DNA of 64,000 bases from Flavisolibacter longurius (GTDB lineage Bacteria > Bacteroidota > Bacteroidia > Chitinophagales > Chitinophagaceae): NCBI GenBank assembly GCA_013327885.1, contig JABUMY010000002.1, forward strand, positions 62,001 to 126,000, given 5' to 3'. The notes under the pieces are model-generated. The model worked only from the letters and a program-made list of their open reading frames with translations. It did not search any database and was not told the origin of the DNA. Of the stretch, positions 7,144 to 17,380 are shown in pieces (position 1 is the stretch's first letter; each line of letters begins with the position of its first letter). The position numbers and the translations under genes are program-made.

Positions 7144-8754
7144 GTTCTTCCACCCCTTCGCTTCCTGCTCCCTGTGGCACAGTTCCACTTTCACTTTGTA
7201 TTTGCTGCGCAGGTGTTTGGCCATGGCATCGGCCGAATACACGGAACGGTGCTGGCCGCCGGTGCAGCCAAAGTTGATGGCCAGGTGGTCAAAGCCACGC
7301 TTGATGTATTCTTCCACGGTAATGTCAACAATATCAAATACGCTGTTCAAAAAATCCTGGATGCGGGTTTGTCGCTCGAGGTAGTCCATCACCGGCCGGT
7401 CGCGGCCATGGATTTCCTTGTACTCCTGGTGACGGCCCGGGTTGTCGATGCCGCGGCAGTCGAACACAAAGCCACCGCCGTGCACACTGCTGTCTTCAGG
7501 TATGCCTTTCCGGTAGGAGAAGGAACAGATCTTTACGACCAGCGGTGTTTCTTCATCGGCTTGAATAGGCGTGAATCGCTCGATCACTTCATCAGCAATG
7601 CACAACTGCAATACTTTCTTAAACTCGGGTACGGCAATGCCAAGACTGTTATTCTCCACAAACCATTTGAGGTTTTTCAGCGCCTGCGGAATAGAGGTAA
7701 GAAACTGCGCCTTGCGTTCGAACAAGCCGCGAAAGCCGTAGGCACCCAACACCTGCAGGAGGCGGATCAGTACAAAGCCGTTGTACTGGCTGCGAAACAC
7801 ATCGCGGTCGATGCCGTTTTCCACCACGGCCTCAAAATGATCGATATAACGTTCCAGCAGGGAGTCTTTCCATTCGTCGGGCAGATTGGCCCTTGCCTGC
7901 CAAAGCATACTTGCCACGTCGTACTGCGGGGCGCCTTTCATACCGCCCTGGTAATCGATGAAGTTTACGGTATGGCCCCCTCCCGAGCTTCGCTCCCAAC
8001 CTGCGGTTGCCCCGGTGTGGGAGTGATCCACTGCACCGGCCCCGCTTTGCGACGTGGTTGCGTTCTGTTTAACCTCTCCGGCAGGCGAGGGATGTGCGTG
8101 GGCTGTTCCCCCTCCACCGGAGGGGGTTAGGGGGAGGCCGGCTGTTACCATAATGTTCCGGCTCTGGCAATCGCGGAACATAAAGTATTTGTATTCGGTA
8201 TGGGTAAGATAGGTGCTTAGCGCTTCAAAATCGTCTATCAGGTTTTGCTTGTCATAAGGCTTGCGCAGGGCATCCAAAAAATAAAACTTAAAATAAAGCA
8301 GGTCGGCCATGATGGCCTGCTTGCCAAACTCTTTGTTGGTGAGGCATTTTTCGTAGTTCAGTCCTTCATCACCTTTTACCTGCAGCCTTGCCAGTTGCTT
8401 CAGGCTTTCGTCAAAGAGGTCGTACACTTCCTGCGTATAGCCTTTTTCTTCCAGCACATCCAGCAGCGACACATCGCCAAGGTCCTCCTGCAGGTAGATG
8501 GTCTTGTCGTAGCTTACGGCCACCACTTCCGGTACAGGAAGGGACTTTTGCCTGAACTGGTTGGAGAAATAAACAAAGGTTTCATTCTCCGCCACGTTCA
8601 GCCCGTAGGTGCCAATGACGGTTTTCCCGGCCTTGTTGTGCAATCGGAAGTAGCGCCTGTCGCTACCCGACTGTGGCAGCACATCAACCCTTGCCGGTTC
8701 CTCTTCGCACCAGCTTTTGTATAACTGCGATACTGCATTAATTAATTCCTGCAT
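7114..8754 (-). CDS. AmgK-like sugar kinase fused to RapZ C-terminal domain
   Basis: 546 residues from MQELINAVSQLY (an ATG seven codons upstream is less likely). Residues about 10-370 form an aminoglycoside-phosphotransferase fold: QSGSDRRYFR, the catalytic-loop FRDCQSRNIMV, and the metal-binding strand NFIDYQGG. AmgK phosphorylates MurNAc or GlcNAc at the anomeric position and works with MurU, whose homologue is the next gene. Residues about 405-535 match the RapZ C-terminal domain (SYRKGIPEDSSVHGGGFVFD, FGCTGGQHRSV), known in E. coli to sense GlcN6P. An abnormal 55-residue segment (about 206-260) between the catalytic loop and the metal strand is repeat-derived. The C-terminus also ends in repeat sequence. 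Whether the kinase remains active is unknown. Confidence 0.88.
   Translation of the reverse strand: MQELINAVSQLYKSWCEEEPARVDVLPQSGSDRRYFRLHNKAGKTVIGTYGLNVAENETFVYFSNQFRQKSLPVPEVVAVSYDKTIYLQEDLGDVSLLDVLEEKGYTQEVYDLFDESLKQLARLQVKGDEGLNYEKCLTNKEFGKQAIMADLLYFKFYFLDALRKPYDKQNLIDDFEALSTYLTHTEYKYFMFRDCQSRNIMVTAGLPLTPSGGGGTAHAHPSPAGEVKQNATTSQSGAGAVDHSHTGATAGWERSSGGGHTVNFIDYQGGMKGAPQYDVASMLWQARANLPDEWKDSLLERYIDHFEAVVENGIDRDVFRSQYNGFVLIRLLQVLGAYGFRGLFERKAQFLTSIPQALKNLKWFVENNSLGIAVPEFKKVLQLCIADEVIERFTPIQADEETPLVVKICSFSYRKGIPEDSSVHGGGFVFDCRGIDNPGRHQEYKEIHGRDRPVMDYLERQTRIQDFLNSVFDIVDITVEEYIKRGFDHLAINFGCTGGQHRSVYSADAMAKHLRSKYKVKVELCHREQEAKGWKNGPLSPGGGT
7975..8139 (-). repeat. 165-bp in-frame repeat element inserted in the kinase gene
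   Basis: Low-complexity G/C-rich block with imperfect inverted ends: GGCCCCCTCCC on the left and, read inwards from the right, GGCCTCCCCCTAACC. It encodes Gly/Ser/Thr/Ala/His-rich residues with no similarity to kinases. Its length is exactly 55 codons without stops. The inner hairpin CCCCCTCCACCGGAGGGGG resembles the copies at 6927 and 7113. Confidence 0.75.
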
Positions 8755-8758
8755 GCGG

Positions 8759-8766
8759 CAAATGTA
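8759..8766 (-). promoter_or_regulatory. Bacteroidota -7 promoter element of the AmgK-RapZ gene
   Basis: Minus-strand TACATTTG, an exact TAnnTTTG match, ends four bases before the ATG at 8754. The transcript would start at or very near the start codon. Confidence 0.5.
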
Positions 8767-8870
8767 AGGGGCCATGGCTTAGCAACAAGCTGTTGGCAAA
8801 CCGGAAAAGCCGTTTGGAAACGGTTCACACAAACAAATCCATTTTTCCACCGGGAGAAACGTTACAAAGC

Positions 8871-8903
8871 AAAAAGGCCACCTCTTGCGGAGATGGCCTT
8901 TTT
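8871..8903. terminator. bidirectional rho-independent terminator
   Basis: AAAAAGGCCACCTC pairs with GAGATGGCCTTTTT around a short loop; suits the minus-strand T9SS pseudogene that ends at 8928 and could stop transcription from either side. Confidence 0.75.
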
Positions 8904-8927
8904 GTACAACTATGGTTACTGAGGTAA

Positions 8928-11900
8928 CTAATCTTGTTTGATCAGCTTTTCCTGGAACTCCGATCCACCTGCATTTACTTTCAAAATGTATAAACCTTTG
9001 GCCAGGCCGGTAAGACCGGAAACCTTTACATCGCTGGTTCCTTGTACCCTTACCTGCTTGCGGGAAACCAGTTTGCCCGTAGCGTCCAGTAGGGAAACAG
9101 TTACTGCCTGAGAGGTGGGCACGGTAACGGAAACGGTAATCTCGTTCACAAACGGGTTGGGACGAACCGCTTTTAGCTGAATGCTGGTGCCGTTTTCTTT
9201 CAGTAAAATGGTACGGCTGAAAGTGATGGTACCATCGGCATCAACAATGCGCAGACGGTAATAACTGCTTGCCGTGGCCTGCCCATCGGTAAAGGTATAG
9301 GTGCTGTTTACGCCCTTGGCACGCACAGCGCCAATGCTTAGGAACGTGCTGCCATCACCGCTTTTTTCAATTTCAAAACGGTCCGTTTTTTCTTCGGAAG
9401 CCGTCTTCCATGTCAGCAGGTTCATTTTGTTGTTGTGTGCCCCTTTGAATTCGACAATGGTCACCGGCAGTACGCTAAACGCAGAGGCCAGGGCCAGCGA
9501 AGAGCACATTGAAGTGGCACTGAGTGATGTTGCTTTGACCACGCCATTATAGGTACCGGTTGCTACCAAAGGGTAGGTTGTAATGGTAAGACTGCTGCCT
9601 GCGTTGACGGTGCCTCCCGTCCAAACACCGCTGGCATACGGGTTGCCGTTGCCGGCATCGGCAACCGAATAAAAGGTATTGGGTGACAGGTTGGTGATGA
9701 TATAGGTCATCGTTCCACCAACCGGTACGGTTGCTCCCGTGCCCACGGTTCCGTTGCTTGATTGCTGCATGTAGCTTGGCGTAAGCGGACCGGTACAGCT
9801 CACGGCCGTTGTAGCGGGACACCGCTGTTCTTCTTTACCGCTCTCCTGCACGCCAATGGTCAAAAGCCCCGTGGTGGTGCCGTTGCCCGAATACAGTTTG
9901 TTGGTTACGTCAACAGGTCCCCAGGCATTGGTGCCGGTTGTAAAGGAATTGAGCAGGTAACCGTCTTCCTAAATATTTACGACCGTACCCGCTACAGCTG
10001 TTCCGGCCAGTGTGCCGGAAATAGCTGTTGTAGAAGCCGAAATACCCGTAGTGGTGATGGCACCGCAGCGACCGGCAGTAACGCCGCTGGCTGTGGTAAC
10101 GCTGACAGATGCCGCACTCACACTGCAGGTAGTTTGTGCAGTGGCATAATAGCTGACACCTGCTGCCGCCGTTCCGATAAAGCCATTTGAAAAACTGGCT
10201 CCATTGGTCGTCCACTGGCCATTGACACCAACGGCCGTAGTTGCCAGCAAGGTGTTGGCTGCATTGTATACTTTGATGGTGGCGCCAACAGGACCGGTGC
10301 CCATGATCGGGTTGCCCGCCGTAAGCATTCCGGTGGTACTGTTTCCTGTAATGGCTGGTGAAGGCGTTGTACAAAGGGCTACAACCTGCGCAGCACTTTT
10401 GCGGATGCAGTAAGATGTGTTGATGGTAGCACCAATGATCTTTGACGCAACCGAAACCACTCCGTTCTGGCTAAAGGTCAGGCCTGAAAAGGTAAGCGTT
10501 CCGCTGGTTGGCGTGGTGCTATTATAGGTGCCGGGAATGTTGCCGCTGGCAATCACTTCGCCATTGAAATAAAGCGAAATGTTGGAGCCGGCAGCACCGG
10601 TAACGGTTACAGATGTTGTAGCCGTGGTAATGCTGGCAGGTGACACCGTTGGTACGACATTGATGGTACCCGCTACTTGTGTGCTGGCACTACCCGAGCC
10701 GGTTACACATACCGGGGTGAAATCTGATTTACAGCCGTTGGCATCCTGATACCAAAAAGCATACACGCCGGCGCCCACGTTTGAACCGCCCGAACAACCA
10801 TTGGAAAAAAACCAGGTGGGGGTAGTACTGGGGGCAAAGGTGGTGGTGCCACCGTTGGTAAATGCGGCAGATCCTCTATCAACATTGCTGTTCTTTGTGA
10901 TAGTATTGCCGGTAGTAGTTTCCTGGCTTACATAAACTGTCCAGGCAGCGGACGTACGGTTGCTGCCACCAATTCCTTTTGTTGTGGTTGGCGTGGCGCC
11001 GATAAAACAGTTGTAGTTATTGCTGCTGTTGTCGCCGGCCGGGGCTACCAGGTTGGCAGCCGCCCAGTTTGCGGGTGTGCAGGCCGTTACCATAAACGTA
11101 TTGCTCGCCAGGCATTTGTGTTCGTTATTGGCTTGTGCCTAGGCTGTGAGCTTGTCGCTGGCAGCCAGGGTAACAGCAGCCGGGATGTCAAGGTCCAGGT
11201 GCTGCCCGATGTCGCGGTGGCAGTACCGGTTAATAAGGTACCGTTGTGCGTTACACTTATGGTTGCCGTGCTTTCAGGTGAAATGGATAGCTTGCTCCAG
11301 GTTCCCGTTACCGCGCCTTTGTTATGGGCGCCGCCGGTATTGGTAACCGAGGTAATGGAGGGTGCCGAAGTACAAAACTGCGTGTTTCCGCTCCCGGGAA
11401 TGCCGCCGGTTGGCGTGCCAGCCAACTGCGTGATGCTAAATCCCGACATGGCAGAAAGCAGGGTTTCATATTCCAGGCTGGCATCGGCGTAAAGCGCATC
11501 GTTCAAGCCATAGATATCGGATTTGGGACCACCGATGGCCGACTGCGGCGACATCACCGTTGTTGGAATAAACCGCAACATGGTGCTGTTGGTAATGCCC
11601 AGGGAAGTAATTCCGGTGATTTTATTCCAGGGAATAAAAAAGTCAAGGTAAAAATCTGGATCGCCATTGTCGTTGGTACCGGCAATCACCAGTTGCGAAA
11701 ACTGGGTGTAATCATTGGCGCTCCATACCAGCACGGGGGTAGACGTGCCGTCAACATTGTAAAGGGCAATTCCGGTTTGTCCCGAAGCCTGGGTGAACAG
11801 GTCTACTTCCAGTTCAAACCCCGGGTTGCCGTTCATGCCTGTTGTTGCTGCCTGGAAGTTGGGATCTGCATTCGGACCCGTTGCACCAAATTTGCTATCG

Positions 11901-12402
11901 GCGTCCAGCAAAATGCTGTACGCTTTGGCTCCGGGGATAATAGAACCCAGTCGCAAGCGAAAACAAAGTGCTTCTTTTCCCGCCACCGACCGGAAGTACA
12001 TATAATACGATGCGCCCATATCGGCAGGACGGCCACCCGGTACAAAATCAGAATACAAATGGCTTGGTCCCCTGCGCAGGTCCGAATAAGGCTCTTCTGA
12101 ATACGGCGGAATGGCGGCGTAGCCAACCTCCGACCCGGTTACATCATCCTGTGGCGTCCACAAGCCGGTATACGGTGACTGGGTTGCATAATTGTTTTGA
12201 TCAGTGCTGGCAGCAAAAATCGGGGTTTAAAATTTCCTTGCCGGTAGCAGTTGCTGTTCCCGGGAATGCATTGGTGGTGCCGCCTGATCCGAGGTTTGTG
12301 GTGCCGGCCTGCCGGAGAATATAGCCGGGGCCTTGTGCTTTCAGGTTAAGAGAAAATTAGCAGAAACGCACCCAGGATGAGGGTAAACAGGGCTCTTCCC
12401 AT
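8928..12402 (-). pseudogene. decayed T9SS-secreted multidomain surface protein
   Basis: One gene of about 1,150 codons broken in several places. It begins ATG at 12402 with a signal peptide (MGRALFTLILGAFLLIFS) but meets TAA at 12346-12348; a frame change there restores LNLKAQGPG. A second frame change lies in an A5 run at 12215-12219 (frame resumes AASTDQNNYATQ), a third near 11181-11187, and in-frame TAG codons occur at 11139-11141 and 9969-9971. Coding resumes in frame after both TAGs (AQANNEHKC and EDGYLLNSFTT). The C-terminus has an Ig-like region and a T9SS type A sorting domain (NPFVNEITVSV ... GLYILKV). It was probably a cell-surface protein. Some indels could be sequencing error; two clean nonsense codons argue for true decay. 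Confidence 0.85.
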
Positions 12403-12507
12403 AAGTAGTTTTTAGTAGATATTGAATTAGGGAGGCGAAATAAAGACATCAACAATAAATAATATCTTTTTTTTCTACTTATCGATGAACCCTGAAAACT
12501 AACCGAC

Positions 12508-12536
12508 AAAAAAAGCCCCCTGCATGGCAGGGGGCT
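12508..12536 (-). terminator. rho-independent terminator of atpA
   Basis: Read on the minus strand: AGCCCCCTGC, loop CAT, GCAGGGGGCT, then a run of seven T. It is 20 bases past the atpA stop. Confidence 0.92.
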
Positions 12537-12555
12537 TCTATCTTTCAGGCGTTTT

Positions 12556-14142
12556 TTATTTTTTGTACTGTGCGCTGATGTTGTTCGCCAGTTCCGTCAT
12601 GCGGGCAATGCCATCTTCGGGCAATGCACCTTTTTTGAACTGGGTCAGGATTTCAGGGTATTTGTTTTCCAATTCCATCAGGAACTGCTCTTCAAACTCC
12701 TTCACCCGGTTTACCGGAACGTTGCGGAGCAAACCTTGCGTACCCAGGTAAATGATGGCCACCTGCTTTTCTACCGGTACCGGTGCGTATTGCGGTTGCT
12801 TCAGGATCTCCACGTTACGAGCACCTTTGTCCAGTACCAGCTTGGTAGCCGGGTCAAGGTCACCACCGAACTTAGAGAAGGCTTCCATCTCGCGGTAAAG
12901 GGCCTGGTCAAGCTTCAGCGTACCGGCCACTTTTTTCATCGATTTGGTTTGAGCGTTACCACCCACACGGCTAACCGAGATACCTACGTTGATCGCAGGA
13001 CGGATACCGGCGTTAAAGAGGTTCGACTCCAGGAAGATCTGTCCGTCGGTGATAGAGATAACGTTTGTCGGGATATACGCCGATACGTCACCGGCTTGTG
13101 TTTCAATGATCGGAAGAGCGGTCAGCGAACCACCACCTTTTACGAGGTGACGGATGCTCTCCGGCAGGTCGTTCATTTGTTTGGCCACTTCGTCGTTGGC
13201 AATAACCTTGGCGGCACGCTCCAGCAGGCGGCTGTGGAGGTAGAATACGTCACCAGGATAGGCCTCACGTCCAGGCGGACGGCGCAGCAGCAGGGACACC
13301 TCGCGGTAGGCCACGGCTTGCTTGGAAAGATCATCATATATGATCAGGGCCGGACGTCCGGTATCGCGAAAGAACTCACCGATAGCCGCACCCGCAAATG
13401 GCGCATAGAACTGCAGCGGAGCAGGGTCAGAAGCAGAAGCCGCAACGATAGTGGTATACGCCATGGCACCGGCATCCTGCAGGGTCTTCATCACACCCGC
13501 AATGGTAGATGCTTTCTGGCCGATGGCTACGTATATACAGTACACAGGGTTACCTGCGTCGTAAAACTCTTTTTGGTTGATGATGGTATCGATACAAATG
13601 GCAGTCTTACCGGTTTGACGGTCACCGATCACCAGCTCACGCTGGCCACGGCCGATGGGAATCATCGCATCAATGGCCTTGATGCCGGTTTGCAGCGGCT
13701 CTTTTACCGGCTCACGGAAAATTACACCGGGAGCTTTCCGCTCCAGGGGCATTTCGTAACGTTCGCCTGAGATGGGGCCTTTGCCGTCGATCGGCTCACC
13801 CAGAGTATTTACCACGCGGCCTACCATGCCTTCGCCAACTTTGATAGAGGCGATCTGGCCGGTACGGCGCACTTTGGATCCTTCCTGCAGGGTTCCCATC
13901 TCACCCATCAGTACCGCACCCACGTTATCTTCTTCCAGGTTCAGGGCAATACCTTGAACACCGTTTTCAAACTCCACCAGTTCACCGGCGCGAACGTTGC
14001 CCAGTCCGTAAACACGGGCAATCCCATCGCCCATTTGTAAAACCGTTCCTACCTCTTCCAGGTCGGCACCGGCATTGAAACCGCTCAACTGCTGGCGCAG
14101 TATGGCACTGATCTCATCTGGTTTTATTTCAATATCTGCCAT
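12556..14142 (-). CDS. atpA: ATP synthase F1 subunit alpha
   Basis: 528 residues, normal for alpha subunits. Contains the P-loop [14 protein letters not shown], the conserved [25 protein letters not shown] block, and the [11 protein letters not shown] motif carrying the catalytic-site arginine contributed to the beta subunit. It belongs to the F1 sector of the proton ATP synthase on the inner membrane face. In most Bacteroidota atpA follows atpH directly and is followed by atpG. Here it is separated from atpH by a secreted protease gene, has its own promoter and terminator, and is followed by a pseudogene; atpG, atpD and atpC are not in the window. Confidence 0.98.
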   Translation of the reverse strand: MADIEIKPDEISAILRQQLSGFNAGADLEEVGTVLQMGDGIARVYGLGNVRAGELVEFENGVQGIALNLEEDNVGAVLMGEMGTLQEGSKVRRTGQIASIKVGEGMVGRVVNTLGEPIDGKGPISGERYEMPLERKAPGVIFREPVKEPLQTGIKAIDAMIPIGRGQRELVIGDRQTGKTAICIDTIINQKEFYDAGNPVYCIYVAIGQKASTIAGVMKTLQDAGAMAYTTIVAASASDPAPLQFYAPFAGAAIGEFFRDTGRPALIIYDDLSKQAVAYREVSLLLRRPPGREAYPGDVFYLHSRLLERAAKVIANDEVAKQMNDLPESIRHLVKGGGSLTALPIIETQAGDVSAYIPTNVISITDGQIFLESNLFNAGIRPAINVGISVSRVGGNAQTKSMKKVAGTLKLDQALYREMEAFSKFGGDLDPATKLVLDKGARNVEILKQPQYAPVPVEKQVAIIYLGTQGLLRNVPVNRVKEFEEQFLMELENKYPEILTQFKKGALPEDGIARMTELANNISAQYKK

Positions 14143-14163
14143 TAAACAAATTTTTTAGTGGCG

Positions 14164-14171
14164 CAAAGGTA
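14164..14171 (-). promoter_or_regulatory. Bacteroidota -7 promoter element of atpA
   Basis: Minus-strand TACCTTTG, exact TAnnTTTG, 21 bases before the atpA ATG and downstream of the protease terminator, so atpA has its own transcription start. Confidence 0.65.
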
Positions 14172-14225
14172 AGTGTTCGGGGTATTGTTTTTGCCAAAAA
14201 ATACAAATATTTAATGGGTAGAAAC

Positions 14226-14249
14226 AAAAAGGCCGGGAATACCCGGCCT
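14226..14249 (-). terminator. rho-independent terminator of the M43 protease gene
   Basis: Minus strand: GGCCGGG-TATT-CCCGGCC followed by TTTTTG. It separates the protease from atpA. Confidence 0.88.
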
Positions 14250-14273
14250 CTGAATTTCTGCTTTAAAATGGGC

Positions 14274-17267
14274 TTATTGCAACACTACCTGAACGCTTTG
14301 CGGCCCTCCCGGCAAATGTGCTACAACCGTATAGGTTCCCTTGCTCAACCGGGCTACGTTAACCTCGTAACCGGCGGCCGCATTTACGGCCCGCCAGCGT
14401 GCCACGGTTTGCCCTTTGCTGTTGACCATCGTTATATCCACAGGGCCTGTTGTACCGGTGACAAACAGCTTCATGTTGCCTTTTGCCGGGTTGGGGCTGA
14501 CGGAAACGGTGATACCGTTTGCCATTATCATCACCTGTCTTGTTTCGGAATAACGGGCATTGTTGTCCAGATCAACTTGGCGCAGGCGGTAGTGGTAAAG
14601 AACATTGGCTTGCACCTGCCTGTCGGTAAAGCGGTACGAAACGGCATTGCTGGTGGTGCCGGCGCCATCGGCCCAGCCGATAGATCGGTAGTCGATGCCG
14701 TTGGTGCTGCGTTCAATTTCAAATCCTTTGTTAGCGCTTTCCGAAGCCGTTTTCCAGGTCAGCTCAATCTCTTTTTTCAACGGCTTGGCTTCGAAGGTTA
14801 CCAGGTTAACGGGCAGGGCAAAGTTTTGCGAAACCAGCACATACTGCGAGAAGCCGTCGGTAAAGTCGGCTGTATAAGCAATCACGCCGGTTTGTGCATC
14901 TTCGGTTGCCGAAACAGGCGTCACCAGTACCGCATTGCTGCTATTGAGCAGGGTGTTGAGCGCTGTGCCCTCTTTTACCTTCAGTACTTTCAACCCCAGT
15001 TTGTTGCCGCCCCAGGCAGCCAGTTCGGCCTGGGTAAAATAAAGCGTGATCCGGTACGACGCCGTGGTGGCAGCCGATGGAGCGACGCTGAAAACCTTTT
15101 GTGTTCGCTGGAAGCTTCCTTTGCTGGTGGTAACGGCCACCTGCCCGTTGCCGGCCTCTGTAACCGCAGCCATGACGCCAGCCAGGGACTCACTGCTGTT
15201 GGTCAACTGCACGATAGCCCTGTTATTGGTGCTGCGGAAAAAGTTGGCACCACTGCCGGGTAGCACGGGGAAGCGGTAGCTGGAGCTCACTGTTGTTTCC
15301 ACCTGTGTGCCCGTTGCCGTTAGTACGATGTCGTCGATGTTCAGCCCGGGATTGTTGCCTTCTGAGTTATCATTTTCCCATAACCAGGCCAGGTGAAATT
15401 TGCGGTTGGCAAAACTCGTATTGGAAAGGTTGACCATGGCCGTACCGCTCACAATGCCTGTTGTTCCGGCATAAGGTCCAGCTGAAGGGGAATTGACAAA
15501 GAAAAAGTTTGTTGGCTGCGTTTCTGTTGCAAAGGTTAAAGCGCCATAATCATAGGCATCGTCGTCTTCATAGTTTTCACCCCACACTTTGTATTTAAAG
15601 CTGAGCGCCATGTTGTACAAGCCACTGGCATTGATGAGTGGCGAACGTATGAAGGAATACCCCGCCACATCCTTGTCATATTCATTTAATGCTGTTGAAG
15701 TGTTACTGGTGATGTGCGCTACCCTGCCACTTCCTCCCGCATCACCATTACTGCTAATAATAAACTTGTTGGGAAAACTCGTTTCTGAGCTAAATGTATT
15801 CCAACCACTTAAACTTCCTTCCCAATTTTGCGAAAAAACAGTAAAGCGGCCTTGTGCTACCGTTGTGTTGTCGTCGTCGAGCAGGGTAATGGTCATTTTT
15901 TGTGCGTTGGTACCGATGGCCACACCTGTACCGGAGATAGCATAACCCAGCTCAATTGTCCTGGCACTTTCTGCCAACGCATTGTCAAACACCCGCACGG
16001 TAACGGTTTTGTACTGGTCGCCGGTGGCAAATTGGAGCTGCGGAGTCAGTACCTGGTAGTGAAAACCATTGGTAGCGGTTCCGGTTGGGTTGATAGTAAC
16101 CGTTGCCGGTCCGGTTGCCTTGTCTTCCACATTCAGCACAAATGTATAATCGCGGTAACGGGTGGTAGTGCCTTCCGATCCTGTTTCGGTTACCTGGAAA
16201 ACGCCGGAACAATCCGTAAATGCAAGCCTGTTGGATGCCGAAAAAGACACCGTAACCACCGGTGATGTTTTGAGCGCAGAACGCCGTGGGCTTGCCGTTA
16301 GCACGGTTTGCATACGGGCTACCTGGTTGGCGGTAAAGGTGTTGGTCACTACATCATCGGAATAATCCATGAAGTTCTCAAACATTTCATCGGCAGTGCC
16401 GCAGACATTGGCCTTGGGGTGGGTGGGTACACCGTTGTTTTCATCTTCGTGCGTTGGCGTATCATCGCAATAGTCTGTGCCACAGGACGCATCTCCCCAA
16501 ATATGGCGCAGTCCAAAAAAATGACCCAGTTCATGGGTAAGCGTTCGTCCTTTTCCATAATTACCGCAGCCACTGGGAGCAAACAAGCTGCCGATGGTTT
16601 CCGGCGTAACCGCCACACCGGCATTGCTGGCATTCTCACCCAAACTTAATCCCGGCAAGCCGGAGCTGGTGGGAAACGTAGCCACGCCTAAAACGCCACC
16701 TTCCAGGGGCAGAACCCAAATGTTGAGATACTTCTCCGGGTCCCAGATGGTAGCGGGCTTGATGGTATTATTCAGGTAATTGGCTGAACCGCCCATCCCC
16801 ACCGAATAGGGAGGTGCTGTAAAACCTTTGGTGCTGTAAAGAATACGATCGATACCCGGCTGTTCCAACACCGCACCATCCGGATCAGTTTTGGCCAGGG
16901 CAAACTGGATGTTAGTAGTGGACGCCACGCCATAGGTGCTGCCACCCTGGTTACTGAAATCCTTGTTCAGTTGCAGAATTTGTTGCTGAATAGCCGCCTG
17001 GCTTACATTTTCAGAAGCATCGTTGTATACAATGTGAAAGACCACCGGTAAGGTTACCGTGGCAAATTCCTGTGTCGTACGCAAGCGCTTTCGCTGGCTT
17101 AGCCAGGACTCAAACTGCTGGTCGGTTTCGGCAGCGGGGTTTTGTTTGCGAAACGATTCCAGCACCTCGTAGGTAGCGCACTTTTTTTTGTTCTTTGTAA
17201 TTTTTATGTCCTGAGAAAAAGCAAGAAGGGAAGGCAGCAGCAGGAAGAGAGGCAGTAGTTTTTTCAT
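14274..17267 (-). CDS. secreted M43-like zinc metalloprotease with T9SS sorting domain
   Basis: 997 residues from MKKLLPLFLLL, a classic signal peptide; an ATG 19 codons upstream precedes it and is rejected. The metzincin zinc motif HELGHFFGLRH (residues 245-255) is intact and a Met-turn follows in FENFMDYSDD, as in pappalysin-type M43 peptidases. After the catalytic domain come a Calx-beta-like region (TVTVRVFDNALAES, TLLDDDNT), a MAM/jelly-roll-like domain, and a C-terminal T9SS type A sorting domain (VSVSPNPAKGNMKLFV ... LSKGTYTV). It should cross the outer membrane by the type IX system and act outside the cell. The gene sits between atpH and atpA but has terminators on both sides, so it is an independent unit. 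Confidence 0.93.
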   Translation of the reverse strand: MKKLLPLFLLLPSLLAFSQDIKITKNKKKCATYEVLESFRKQNPAAETDQQFESWLSQRKRLRTTQEFATVTLPVVFHIVYNDASENVSQAAIQQQILQLNKDFSNQGGSTYGVASTTNIQFALAKTDPDGAVLEQPGIDRILYSTKGFTAPPYSVGMGGSANYLNNTIKPATIWDPEKYLNIWVLPLEGGVLGVATFPTSSGLPGLSLGENASNAGVAVTPETIGSLFAPSGCGNYGKGRTLTHELGHFFGLRHIWGDASCGTDYCDDTPTHEDENNGVPTHPKANVCGTADEMFENFMDYSDDVVTNTFTANQVARMQTVLTASPRRSALKTSPVVTVSFSASNRLAFTDCSGVFQVTETGSEGTTTRYRDYTFVLNVEDKATGPATVTINPTGTATNGFHYQVLTPQLQFATGDQYKTVTVRVFDNALAESARTIELGYAISGTGVAIGTNAQKMTITLLDDDNTTVAQGRFTVFSQNWEGSLSGWNTFSSETSFPNKFIISSNGDAGGSGRVAHITSNTSTALNEYDKDVAGYSFIRSPLINASGLYNMALSFKYKVWGENYEDDDAYDYGALTFATETQPTNFFFVNSPSAGPYAGTTGIVSGTAMVNLSNTSFANRKFHLAWLWENDNSEGNNPGLNIDDIVLTATGTQVETTVSSSYRFPVLPGSGANFFRSTNNRAIVQLTNSSESLAGVMAAVTEAGNGQVAVTTSKGSFQRTQKVFSVAPSAATTASYRITLYFTQAELAAWGGNKLGLKVLKVKEGTALNTLLNSSNAVLVTPVSATEDAQTGVIAYTADFTDGFSQYVLVSQNFALPVNLVTFEAKPLKKEIELTWKTASESANKGFEIERSTNGIDYRSIGWADGAGTTSNAVSYRFTDRQVQANVLYHYRLRQVDLDNNARYSETRQVMIMANGITVSVSPNPAKGNMKLFVTGTTGPVDITMVNSKGQTVARWRAVNAAAGYEVNVARLSKGTYTVVAHLPGGPQSVQVVLQ

Positions 17268-17325
17268 AAAAGTTAGTGTTCGATTGGATGGTAAAAGAAA
17301 GGTAGGAAGTTTTGGCTTGCCCATA

Positions 17326-17359
17326 AAATAAAAACAGCCGGGTTGATTAACCCGGCTGT
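17326..17359 (-). terminator. rho-independent terminator of the atpB-E-F-H operon
   Basis: Minus strand: ACAGCCGGGTT-AATC-AACCCGGCTGT followed by TTTTATTTT. It ends the atp transcript after atpH. Confidence 0.9.
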
Positions 17360-17380
17360 CAAAATCAGTAAAGGCATGGT

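Noticed and set aside
7174-8130. 318-codon plus-strand frame opposite AmgK-RapZ
   Set aside because: Antisense shadow; kinase and RapZ motifs are on the minus strand.
9969-11093. 374-codon frame as a separate gene
   Set aside because: It is the middle of one broken gene: same frame continues after the TAG at 9969 and before its first ATG.
12736-13770. 344-codon plus-strand frame opposite atpA
   Set aside because: Antisense of a conserved essential gene.
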